From the NCBI RefSeq assembly GCF_049306965.1, contig NC_133182.1:42906501-42970500 (forward strand): a DNA stretch of 64,000 nucleotides, in the 5' to 3' direction. Under the pieces are notes generated by a model. That model searched no databases. It was not told where the DNA came from and worked only from the letters and a program-made list of their open reading frames with translations. Positions 1 to 9,231 of the stretch are shown here, one piece after another; positions within the stretch are counted from its first letter, which is position 1, and every line of letters starts with the position of its first letter. The translations under genes were made by a program, and so were the position numbers. Source of the DNA: Danio rerio. Its lineage: Eukaryota > Chordata > Actinopteri > Cypriniformes > Danionidae.

Positions 1-91
1 GAACACACTCTGAGCTGATGCCAACAAGAATACAAGAATTTGTTTGGTGTACAAAAGTGTTCTTGGAGCTTCGTTTGATTACAGTTGAACT
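1..91. mobile_element. Right arm of the intron 7 foldback element, gene C copy
   Basis: Positions 42-91 match the right arm of the elements at 21654-21703 and 32038-32087. The left arm is outside the window. Confidence 0.6.
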
Positions 92-560
92 ACTGGAGAT
101 AACTGTTTTGACAATGTTTCTGGTATTTTTCAAACATTTTGAGTCCCTTGTTGTCTATGAAGGATGAGGGAGCTCTCAGATTTCATCTAACACATCTTCA
201 TTTGCGTTCTGGTTATGAACGGAGGTCTCGGGGATGAGGGATTAATAACAGAATTTCCATTTCTGGTAAACTAATGTTTAAATGCATGCTACGTTGCTTT
301 AGTATTTCTGTATTACAGCCACAAACTACAGTAACTGTTCACATTAATCAGATTTCACCACAATATCTGGGCATAAAGGTCAATTTTACAGTAGTTTAGC
401 GATGAAGAACTGCAAAATGACTTTCTTCAACTGGACCATGAGTGAAATGTTCATGCAGATTCACATGACTGGATTTGGCCTTTTGAAATTCAACTACGCA
501 ACAGTAAATGTGTCCAAACCATCAACGAATTAAACACAGAGTGATTGTTTTCCAACTTAC

Positions 561-3500
561 TACATGGGTGGCATCGTTTCCCTTCTCAATCTGCTTGATG
601 GCAACCTGCAAAGAGGAAATGCAATTATTCTTTTGCTCCCACATATTCTTCATCAACACAGATGCTCAATTAGACAATTAAAGACAGCAAAATGTGTAGT
701 AAGAGAGTTTTACCTTCATGCAATCAGATTTACGGAGCGCTTTTTGCACTGTGCCGAAGGCCCCGCTTCCCAGAATAGCTCCCAGCTTGTAGAAACTTCC
801 CAAAGGTCCTGAAAAAGAAGAGTTTAAGAGCTTTCAGGTCCATCATACTGATATTATCTTACACTAACAAATATATGTTGTATTAGCAAATATTATAGTA
901 CTGACGCCTACCATCAGAGGCTCCTAACGCCGAGATCTGGAGCCCCGAAGGTCCAGGGACAGGCTCTTCATCCGAATCTGGCTCTTTATCTGGATCTGGC
1001 TCTTCATCCGAATCTGGCTCTTCATCCTGATCTGGCTCTTTATCCGGATCTGGCTCTTTATCTGGATCTGGCTCTTTATCCGGATCTGGCTCTCGATCTG
1101 GGTCCGGCTCTTGATCTGGATCTGGCTCTTCACCCGGATCTGGCTCTCGATCTGGATCTTCACCCGGATCTGGCTCTTGATCTGGATCTGAATCTCCACC
1201 CGGATCTGGCTCTTCACCCGGATCTGGCTCTTGATCTGGATCAGACTCTGGATCCGGCTCTGGGTCTTCATCATACTCTTGATCTGGATCTGGCTCTCGA
1301 TCTGGCTCTTGATCTGGCTCTTGATCTGGCTCTCGATCTGGCTCTCGATCTGGCTCTTGATCTGGCTCTTGATCTGGCTCTGGATCTGGCTCTGGATCTG
1401 GACCCAGCTCATGATCTGGATTGTGCTCTGAATCAGGATCTGGCTCTTGATCTGGATTTGGCTCTTGATCTGGATTGAACTCTGTATCCGGCTCTTGATC
1501 TGGATCAGAATCAGGCTCCCCTTTGTTCCGTCTTCTGCGGAGGAAAGGCTTCTTCATGAGCTTCCACACCCTCCTGAAGAAAGCCTGGATTTTGTTCCTC
1601 CTGCTGCCTTGTGTTTGGATTTCTGAAATGAAGGAAAAGAACAAAGAAAAGATCAGAGACGTGACGGTCAGTGATTGTGTTCGCTATTAGGAATATATAA
1701 ATGTAAAACAGGAAAAATATAAAACATTAAATACATTATTTTAATTTCACAGGACCTTTAAGGAGTATAAATCAGGCCTGTGAGAATAGTTGCTTCATGT
1801 CTATAATAAGTGCATTAAACTATCATATTGTGTTGTTGATCTGATGATGTTCAGGTTTGATTTTGCCCTCTGTCTGCAACTTTTGAGCTGCTGATTTTCT
1901 CACGATTTGTACTAAGAGCAGCTGAATGTCTGTCATTTCTTTTGTGTGTGTGCAGACGGTCTCACTGGTTGTGTTTTCCTCCACATTGTTATCAGGAGAG
2001 GACTCATACGGTGCTGTACTGTCATCAGAATGCATTGACCAGTCCTCTTCCAGCCACGGACAGAAGTCGCTGCAGAAGCTGATGATCTCCAAAAGTGAGC
2101 CTGCATGACAAAACCAGTCTTAATGGTCAATAATCAGAAACGGAGATTAATGCAAACACTTTACTGGACTCATCATGATACTGTCTCATAAATATGGATG
2201 AGAGTTTATGCATGCTTATGACTGTCAACTATTACAACAGTCACCTGTGTGCCTTTGTTACCTGTATTACTGTAACTTGACATAAACAAATACATCATAA
2301 CCTGTTATTGTCAGGAAAATTTACCAAGACAACATAACATGTCATAAATCTGTCATCAACATGATTGGCATGAGGCCGTTCTATTTTAAAATCACATTAT
2401 TTCTCATTTTGTTTCATATATAACGTGTCTAATTTCATTTATACATTTATTTTAATCCTCCAATACACTCATAGATCTCCTCACCCAGTTTATAAAATGG
2501 TTTAAATGTAAGAAAGCTTACCTGTTGTGTTTTTCTCAAGTGCTGTACCGGCATCGGAAACCACAGTCCAGTCCTCCTCGTCCAGCCAGGGACAGAAGTT
2601 ACTGCAGAAGCTGATGGTCTCCAAAAATGACCCTGGACACCAAAATCAGTCATAATGGTCAGTTTATTAATAATAAAATATATGAATGAAAATCTTCATG
2701 GATCAAAGTCTGTGTAAAACCCATTATTGATCATTTCTCATTTGTGTTTAAGAGTGTTTTAGTCATTTAAGTCTAGTGGCTGCTGACAAACTCACCGGTT
2801 GTGTTTTTCTCCACATTATTATCAGTAGCGGGTTCACCGGCATCCGAAACCACAGTCCAGTCCTCCTCGTCCAGCCAGGAACAGAAGTTACTGCAGAAGC
2901 TGATGGTCTCCAAAAATGAACCTGAAAAACAAAATCAGTCATGAGGGTCGATTTTCAGAAACTTTCTGAACTATTCATAACAAAACTTCTCCATGGAAAA
3001 TGATGAACTATTCCTTAATGCACTGAAGATTGCTGCACGAACAGAAAATCATCCATTTTAACTCATACAATGAATTTCTGGCGTTCTAAAACATTTATTC
3101 CTAAATTATATATATATATAGTTCACAGTGTGTCTGATAATGTTTGATACTATTTGTTCTTCTGGAGAAAGTCTTATTTGTTTTATTTGGGCTAGAATAA
3201 AAGCAGTTTTTAATTGTTTAAACAGCATTTTAAGCTCAATATTATTCGCCCCTTTAAGCTATATTTGTTTTGGATAGTCTACAGAACAAACCATCGTTAT
3301 ACAATAACTTGCCTAATTACCCTAACCTGCCTAGTTACCCTAATTACCCTAGTGAAGCCTTTACATGTCACTTTAAGCTGTATAGAAGTGTCTTGAAGAA
3401 TATCTAGTCTAATATTATTTACTGTCATCATGACAAAGAGGAAATAAATCAGTTATTAGAGATGAGTTATTAACACTATTATGTGCAGAAATGTGCTGGT

Positions 3501-3571
3501 GAAATCTGCTCTCCGCTACACAGAAAATAAGGGAAAAAATGAACAGGGGGGCGAATAATTCAGACTTCAAC

Positions 3572-3659
<88 letters not shown>

Positions 3660-4265
3660 AGTGTGATATCTGCATTTTCTAATAGGACACATCCTGAGGG
3701 GGTTAAGATAGTGCTGGATGTGTATTGATTGTTTTGGCTAGGCCCAGTGAATAGAAAAGTCTCGCTTTTGGACAATTTACCTCACAGGACAACTTTTCTC
3801 ATCCTAAAGTCTATTTAAACCCCATTATTGATCATTTATTGTTATTGTTTCATGTGTAATGTGTCTTTTTCAATTCTACATTTATTTTAATCCCTCAATG
3901 CTTGGAGAATTATATCTCTACTCTTGTTTTTAATGGTTTTAACAGCTAATTAAGCTTGAGTGTTTGCTGATAGTCTCACCGGTTGCATTTCTCTCCACTT
4001 TATTAGCAGTAGAGGGCTTGTGAAGTGCTGTAGCGGCCTCTGAAACCACAGTCCCGTCCACCTGGTCAAGCCAGGGACAGAAGTCGTCGCAGAAGCCGAT
4101 TGTGTCGAGCCACAAACCTGCCTCCGCTTTCTCCATTCCACCACACACAGATGCTGTTGCTGCCATCGCGTGGTCAAACACAGGCATCGTGTTTTCACTC
4201 ATAAATTGTTCTACTTCACTCGTAAAAGTGCTGTAAGTCGACAGATAATTAGTAAATCGATCCAT
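561..4265 (-). CDS. Gene C: PIM-like chimeric kinase, 5' seven exons only (cut by window edge)
   Basis: Exons: 3980-4265, 2796-2921, 2522-2632, 1966-2100, 912-1622, 714-808, 561-605, together 1509 nt (503 codons) in frame. They encode the four Cys/Trp modules, the shortest EPD repeat of the three genes (the exon is 711 bp), the glycine loop GSGAFGTV and the VAIK exon (VAIKQIEKGNDATHV). The main kinase exon and the C-terminal exon should lie to the left of position 1, about 0.9-1.8 kb from the VAIK exon by analogy with A and B. No break is seen in the visible part, so truncation is by the window and not by mutation. Confidence 0.82.
912..1622 (-). repeat. Coding minisatellite exon (EPD repeats), gene C allele, 711 bp
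   Basis: The exon encodes a basic start (K-rich, RRRRNK), then runs of EPDQ, EPDR, EPDPDK, EPDSDE and EPDPGE, and ends GLQISALGASDG. Units are 12 and 18 bp variants of a GATCTGGCTCTT core (plus-strand reading). The three gene copies differ in length by multiples of 6 bp (711, 837, 789), so the frame is always kept. The acidic, Pro-rich product is expected to be disordered. Confidence 0.88.
3118..3573 (-). mobile_element. Non-autonomous DNA transposon fragment in intron 1 of gene C
   Basis: The end at 3573 carries the terminal motif CAGTTGAAGTCTGAATTATT (minus strand), typical of a very abundant Danio element. The other end is lost in an (AT)n tract near 3115. Internal landmarks include the AGGCAGGTTAGGGTAATTAGG region. 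Family name not assigned. It is inserted in all gene copies. Confidence 0.65.
3577..3659. repeat. (AT)n-(GT)n microsatellite, intron 1 of gene C
   Basis: About 36 AT units followed by a short GT run. The equivalent tract is about 32 units in gene B and only about 8 in gene A. Confidence 0.95.
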
Positions 4266-4631
4266 TTACTCAAACTCTGTAAACGCGCTCAAATGACAAT
4301 CCTTTCACTAGCTTGATAATCACTGAACTGGAGAGTGGTTAGCCGCGTGACGTCACTTATGGAATTTTTGGAATGGCGTCTCTAGCCGCGTTTATTTTCA
4401 AAAGTTCAGATTCTTCAGAACAGCACAGAAATGAGTGAATATTACCGAGCCAGCACTGATTTCATATCTGAAACCGGGCCGTAATCAATACACAACAGCT
4501 CCTGTCAGAGTCTGCCTCAGAAATAACAGCTCGTCAATGTCAAAATGTCAGCCAATCAAATCAAACAGGGCGGGCTTTACAGTTCGCGGAGAATATTTCA
4601 AAATTAATTTCCCAAAATACTAAATTAATAC
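4266..4631 (-). promoter_or_regulatory. Upstream region of gene C with full CRE palindrome
   Basis: GTGACGTCAC, a perfect cAMP-response-element palindrome (core 4348-4355), lies about 85 bp before the ATG. A CCAAT motif lies at 4552-4556 on the plus strand. No TATA box is evident. The CRE core matches the other two genes base for base. Promoter function is inferred. Confidence 0.5.
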
Positions 4632-4831
4632 TAAATTAATTAAATTGTTTTAGATTACCCCATTTGGGTTGGTGAATGTAACATTTAGACTACCTAATAA
4701 TTAACACAAATCACAATAAATGTTATAATTGGGGGGAAATGAAGAAAACCACTGATTAATCTGAGTGAACACAGCAAATTGACAGTTTATTAAAGGAAAA
4801 GTCACATAGTTAAAGGTTCATTATTAGTGAG

Positions 4832-5568
4832 AATTGTATTAAAGTGTGATCAAATTATTGCTTGTTAATTAGTAAACATGGATCATAATGTACATCATGT
4901 TACATAAACCTGTATAATAAATACACTCATATTGAAGAGGTTTAATTGTTTCACGGCATTAAAATAAGCCATCTGCTTAAAAAAAATAAACTTTTCATTG
5001 AAAAATCACTAAAAGTCTGACCTAAAGGTTTCTGCATACTGTTTTAGATTTTAGAAATAAAATTCTGCCATCTGAGAGGAAAAAAATCAGCAATTTACAC
5101 ACATAATTTATTATTTACTTCACATTTCTTTTGGACAGATTCATCTAAAACAAAATTCCCATTCATTTTCAATGTGGGGTCAGCAACTACAGTAAGATCA
5201 GCTTTAAACATGTTCGATCAACAATCCGTCTCTCAATGACTTTCAAATCCAAGCTTATTTAATATGAGATGTGTTGATCTGAGATGCTGTACAATTGACA
5301 CACAAAGCAAAATTGAGTTTGTATTTATTCCTTTTCACCACACATTTTAAAGGATTTTCACAATACCTTTAAAGGTTTTTGAGTCAGACAGCTCCAACTT
5401 ATTAATAACAATAACACAACTCATATCTTTCAAAATACCTGATTTATTACACCTGAAGATGAAACAAACGAATCACAATATTTATAATACATCACAATAG
5501 TCAGCGCTGAGAAGGCAAATGCTTTAGGTGTTAATTTAAATATGAATAATACACACACACACACACAG

Positions 5569-5569
<1 letters not shown>
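4832..5569. other. Intergenic AT-rich DNA, nothing recognised
   Basis: Conserved with 26750-27467 as part of the duplication unit. No ORF, repeat end or RNA gene was seen. Confidence 0.5.

Positions 5570-5628
<59 letters not shown>
5551..5628. repeat. (AC)n/(AT)n compound microsatellite
   Basis: A short AC run followed by about 29 AT units. The paralogous tract at 27470-27528 has a long AC run and a short AT run, so the two motifs changed length independently. Confidence 0.95.
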
Positions 5629-5633
<5 letters not shown>

Positions 5634-6160
5634 CTGTTTTTTTTAAATGTCAGATTTTGTTGACAAATATCAAGCGTAATTTGTCCACCGTTTAATAAAA
5701 GAAATCCAACAAAGTCAATATTTATTGAATTATTTAAGTCCTCACAGAGGAATTATGTGGCAGCAGTGTGTGAATATCAGTCACTGGTGATTATAACTCC
5801 AGCAGGTCATTTTGAAAAAGGCTCTAAGGTCAAGTATAGGAGCGGTACTAACAGTGTACATATATATGTGTGCATATATACTGCTTATGATCGCAAGAAG
5901 TGAAGAGTGTTGTACACAGTATGGTGTCCCCTTCACGTTTACTGGGACATCAGGACTCACACAATCTCTCTAACAGCACTTCCACCAGCAACACTGACCA
6001 TCCATACTGACCAGCCCTGCTTAGCTTCAGAGAATCTTGTGCTGCAGGGTGAGATTGCTGTGGTGGTTGGTTGACAGTGCGAAGTGAAGATCGCTGTGTG
6101 TGTCTCTGTTTGACATTTACATGTTTTACATACATTTTTCTGAATTGATATACATGCGAG

Positions 6161-7055
6161 GGTGACATGGTGGTGCAGTGGGTAGTGCTGTCGGCTCATA
6201 GCAAGAAGGTTGCTGGTTCGAGTCCTGGCTGGGTCAGTTGTCATTTCTTGTTGGCGTGGGTCTCTGGATGCAGCCTTTATGATGCAAGCTGAGACTGCAT
6301 CACTCAGAGATGCAACGTCAGACACAGTGCACTCAAATAGAGCTAGTGACATCATTGTAAGGGGTGGGGTTAGGTGAGCGCATTATAAAGCATTAGATGC
6401 AGCTCACATTGCACTGCACCAGGTCTGCATCCCGGTTTCCCCCACAGTCCAAACACATGCGCTATAGGGGAACTGAATAACTGCCACAGTGAATTACGCT
6501 ACATGAATGGACCAAGTCTGGCTTCCATACAAGAGGCAAACATGGACCATATCTGGACCGAGTCTCAGCCAGGTTAATAACCCATAACTGGGCCTGAACT
6601 GGGCCAGATATGTTGGTGTGTCGCGACTGCAATGTTTTTATAAACCCATGAAGCATTTCGCATTACGGCTGAGCTTTTTCTTGAAGCCACCTGATTGACG
6701 GAATTTTTTCTTTACTCAAAAATAATTTAAATGTGTTTTAAAAGTGGGTCAAGATAGACCAAACTTACATGGCCCACATATACATTTAAACATCTGGGCC
6801 AAATACTACATTTGATATCTGGCCCAAGTCCTGTGTGCCGCCTGTAAGACGGTGCCACCTCAGCTAAACCTGGGCCATGTTGGCCCACATGCTGCATGCC
6901 AGTGCTGGACGAATGCCTGCTGTGCCAGCTTTATACCAAATCTGGGCCAGAATTCTTTGCTACCCGGGAATACTAACTTTGATCTAAACCATACCGGTCA
7001 TCTGCTGCATAAAATATGTGCAGGATAAGTTGGTGGTTCATTCCGCTGTGGTGAA
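6161..7055 (+). mobile_element. DANA-type SINE split by two later insertions (middle unit)
   Basis: Three ordered pieces match a tRNA-derived DANA SINE: 6161-6261 (GGTGCAGTGGGTAGTGCTGT and GCTGGTTCGAGTCCTGGCTG, with B-box-like GGTTCGAGTCC), 6432-6480 (GTTTCCCCCACAGTCC) and 6998-7055 (GGATAAGTTGGTGGTTCATT). Between them lie a 170 bp segment and a 517 bp segment rich in TGGGCCA. The same layout at 28059-28957 shows the insertions are older than the duplication. Confidence 0.7.
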
Positions 7056-7062
7056 CTCTGTG

Positions 7063-7160
7063 AAATCAGAATTATTCGCCCGCCTGTCAATTGTTGTTTT
7101 CTTTTTAAAATATTTCCCAAAGGATGTTTAACAGAGTCAGGCATTTTCACAACAAACTCT
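7063..7160 (+). mobile_element. DNA transposon end fragment
   Basis: TCAGAATTATTCGCCCGCCTG followed by a TTTCCCAAAGGATGTTTAACAG-like stretch resembles one end of the same abundant Danio element found in intron 1 of the genes. Abuts the 3' piece of the DANA SINE. A paralogous copy starts near 28966. Confidence 0.45.
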
Positions 7161-7255
7161 TCATGTACTCTCAATATACAAGACTATAGTTAGAATAACA
7201 AAGTGCTTAAATGATTCAAAATGAGAATAAAACAGAACTGACAGCAAACTCACCG

Positions 7256-7285
7256 TTATCCAGCTCATACTCAGAGGCTCCAGGG
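7256..7285 (-). other. Possible exon remnant encoding GASEYELDN with phase-1 donor
   Basis: Reads GGAGCCTCTGAGTATGAGCT then GGATAACG|GTGAGT on the minus strand. It shares GGAGCCTCTGA and the phase-1 ending with the EPD exon (GASDG) that precedes the kinase exons. No convincing acceptor. Conserved in the right unit near 29159-29188. Could be an old or alternative exon, or chance. Confidence 0.25.
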
Positions 7286-7602
7286 AAATATTAGCAGTGT
7301 TTAGGAGACAATATCTGCATGAGGGACCACTTAAAGGGAGCGTTCACCCAGAAATAGAAATTCTGTGGTCATTTTCTTCTGTTGAACACAAAGGAAGATG
7401 AACTGAAGAATGTTGCAAACGCATGACCACTGACATCCATAGTAGAATAAACAAATACTGTGGAAGTCAATGGCTATTCTTCAAAATATCCACTTTTGTG
7501 TTCAACAACAAACTCAAGCTAGTTTTGAACAAGTCTGGAATGAGTAAATAATGGCAAACCTTTCATTTGTGGAAATACAATCAACTTTATTCAGAACAAA
7601 GT

Positions 7603-7875
7603 TCACACTGCCTCTGTAATGCTGATACTGCAGGATATCGATGGTAAGATCATCTGAAGAGGATGTGTTGTTTCTCCAGAGATTATGAGGATGATGATTA
7701 AATAAATCCACCATGAAAAGGCCCTCCACCACCACCTTACTCCTCCTAGATCTTTTCTGATATCAGTAATTCTGAGATCTCCCTCATCCACAAAGTCCAG
7801 AAAAATACCAGAATTGTTTTCTTGTGGCAGTTTCTGGACTTTGTTTCTGAGCAACTTGGGGCTGTTGCTGTCCAT
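7603..7875 (-). CDS. Hypothetical small ORF with one membrane segment (first of two local copies)
   Basis: A 90 aa ORF whose C-terminal half has DEGDLRITDIRKDLGG, then a WWWRAF segment and a hydrophobic stretch (WWIYLIIILIISG) that could span a membrane. AATAAA follows about 25 bp after the stop. The C-terminal half is kept in frame in the right-unit copy, but the N-terminal half is read in another frame there, which argues against a maintained protein. No family recognised. Confidence 0.25.
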   Translation of the reverse strand: MDSNSPKLLRNKVQKLPQENNSGIFLDFVDEGDLRITDIRKDLGGVRWWWRAFSWWIYLIIILIISGETTHPLQMILPSISCSISITEAV

Positions 7876-8335
7876 GAAGGATGAGGGAGCTCTCTGATTT
7901 CATCTAAAATATCTTCATTTGTGTTCAGGGGATTTATTTGCCAGATTAGTAATGCTTGCTCATTTCAGCCTAGGGCTGTCCAAACATAACATTACAAATA
8001 TAGAAGTCTACAATTACTTTAGGGTCAGTGTTAGTAATGCACACATCCACCCACAACACAAACTGAAGAAAACAAGGCCCTCCACCACCCCCTACTCCTC
8101 CTAGATCATTTCTGATATCAGTAATTCTGAAATCTGAGATCTCCCTCATCCTCAAAGTCCAGAAAAATACACAAAAAAGATTTTCCGGCAGTTTCTGGAC
8201 TTTGTTTCTGAGCAACTTGGGGCTGTTGCTGTCCATGAAGGATGAGGGAGCTCTCTGATTTCATCTAAAGTTCTCTTCATTTGTGTTCAGGGGATTTATT
8301 TGCCAGATTAGTAATGCTTGCTCATTTTTTAACAG
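7720..8335. repeat. Local tandem duplication of about 363 bp in the middle unit
   Basis: The stretch beginning AAGGCCCTCCACCACC at 7720 recurs at 8083, both followed by the GATATCAGTAATTCTGA block, the GCAACTTGGGGCTGTTGCTG block and GGGGATTTATTTGCCAGATT. The right unit has only one copy (29630-29870), so this duplication is specific to the middle unit. Confidence 0.8.
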
Positions 8336-8358
8336 TTTTGTAATTCATTATTGTTTTA

Positions 8359-8615
8359 AACCTTCTGCTTATCATATAAACCTGACCCAATGCTTTGTTC
8401 TGGTGCTGGTGTTTCTTCATCCTCATCCTCTAGAGGAACAACACGTCCTCCTCAAAATGCACTCAGATTTAACCATCCACATCCTCAGAGTCCATCACGG
8501 GTTTCCATTTCTGCCTGCACAGAAGAGGCAGTTTCCTGGCACTGATGACGACGCTGATCCTGCAGTGTTTGGGTCTCAGGACAGACTCTGGATCAGGCTC
8601 TGGTTCTGGATCAGT
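8359..8615 (-). pseudogene. Degenerate acidic/PIM-like exon relic (middle unit)
   Basis: The minus strand encodes TDPEPEPDPES (8583-8615), very like the EPD repeat of the tandem genes. After changes of frame it encodes LEDEDEETPAPEQS IGSGLYDKQK (8433 down to about 8362), resembling the stretch before the kinase glycine loop (GPLGSFYKLG). No single frame is open and exon borders are unclear. A relic of an older related gene is the simplest reading; a multi-exon gene with tiny exons cannot be excluded. Confidence 0.35.
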
Positions 8616-8819
8616 TAGATGTGGGTTCTTCTTGGCTTCTTTATGACGTTTGTGTTGGTTTTTATGAGTTTTTTATAGAAATGTTTTGTTAATTTTCTGC
8701 AGAAGACCTTGCTGCTTTCTGTGTGAAGTCCATACAGAGAAAAACACAAGAGGAAATATTAAAAACATGTCTGGCATTTGTCTAGCGCATATTTATATGA
8801 CATGAGAAGCATCCCAGCG

Positions 8820-8974
8820 GGCACCTTGATGACAAAACTACATCAGAAACAGCATAAAAATGCAGATCGATTTATGTCAGCTGATTAACTTGACGTGTTT
8901 TTGACGCCAGTGTTAGATTTCAATTTGATGTCGTTTAGACGTCAAGCTAGTTTACATGCATTGTAGAGATATTT
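8820..8974. repeat. TGACGTC-rich dispersed repeat, left part, split by the 11.2 kb insertion
   Basis: Begins CCCAGCGGGCACC and has recurring GACGTC/GACATC words. It continues at 20140-20330; in the right unit it is uninterrupted (30360-30715). The likely poly(A) signals of genes A and B lie in this repeat. Confidence 0.5.
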
Positions 8975-9194
8975 AGGGACCGAGCACCGAACGGTGCAAG
9001 GCCCTATTGGAATTGCTCCGTTTATTATTATTATTATTAGGGACCGAGCACCGAACGGTGCAAGGCCCTATTGGAATTGCTCCGTTTATTAGGGACCGAG
9101 CACCGAACGGTGCAAGGCCCTATTGGAATTGCTCCGTTTATTATTATTAGGGACCGAGCACCGAACGGTGCAAGGCCCTATTGGAATTGCTCCG

Positions 9195-9230
<36 letters not shown>
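8975..9230 (+). repeat. Four nested head modules plus (TTA)n
   Basis: AGGGACCGAGCACCGAACGG starts at 8975, 9039, 9091 and 9149, each running to GAATTGCTCCGTTTATTA. Each later head begins within the TTA tract of the one before, as expected if the element repeatedly inserts into its own (TTA)n. Confidence 0.9.

Positions 9231-9231
<1 letters not shown>

Larger units (their letters stand above)
1..4831. repeat. Tandem duplication unit carrying gene C (left copy, truncated by window)
   Basis: This is the same unit as 21613-26749 and 31997-36828. It lacks about 200 bp upstream of the gene that the other two copies keep (26363-26562 and the matching part of the right copy). At that point a short TAAATTAATAC-like repeat is present. 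Confidence 0.9.

Noticed and set aside
564-812. Plus-strand 82 aa ORF opposite the VAIK and glycine-loop exons (also 22176-22424)
   Set aside because: Antisense of real exons; splice sites and kinase motifs are on the minus strand.
924-1412. Second long minus-strand ORF (SQIQIKSQIRIK repeats) and a plus-strand ORF of WIRLWIWL repeats (1231-1431), with equivalents near 22536-23169 and 32920-33504
   Set aside because: They are other frames of the EPD minisatellite; a 6 bp based repeat without stops keeps several frames open. Only the EPD frame joins the neighbouring exons in phase.
3300-3355. Telomere-like TTAGGG/CCCTAA words in intron 1
   Set aside because: They are internal landmarks of the Danio DNA transposon, not a telomeric array.
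6161-6261. Possible tRNA gene (A/B box-like sequences)
   Set aside because: The similarity is to the tRNA-derived head of a DANA SINE, followed by SINE body sequence; no full cloverleaf.
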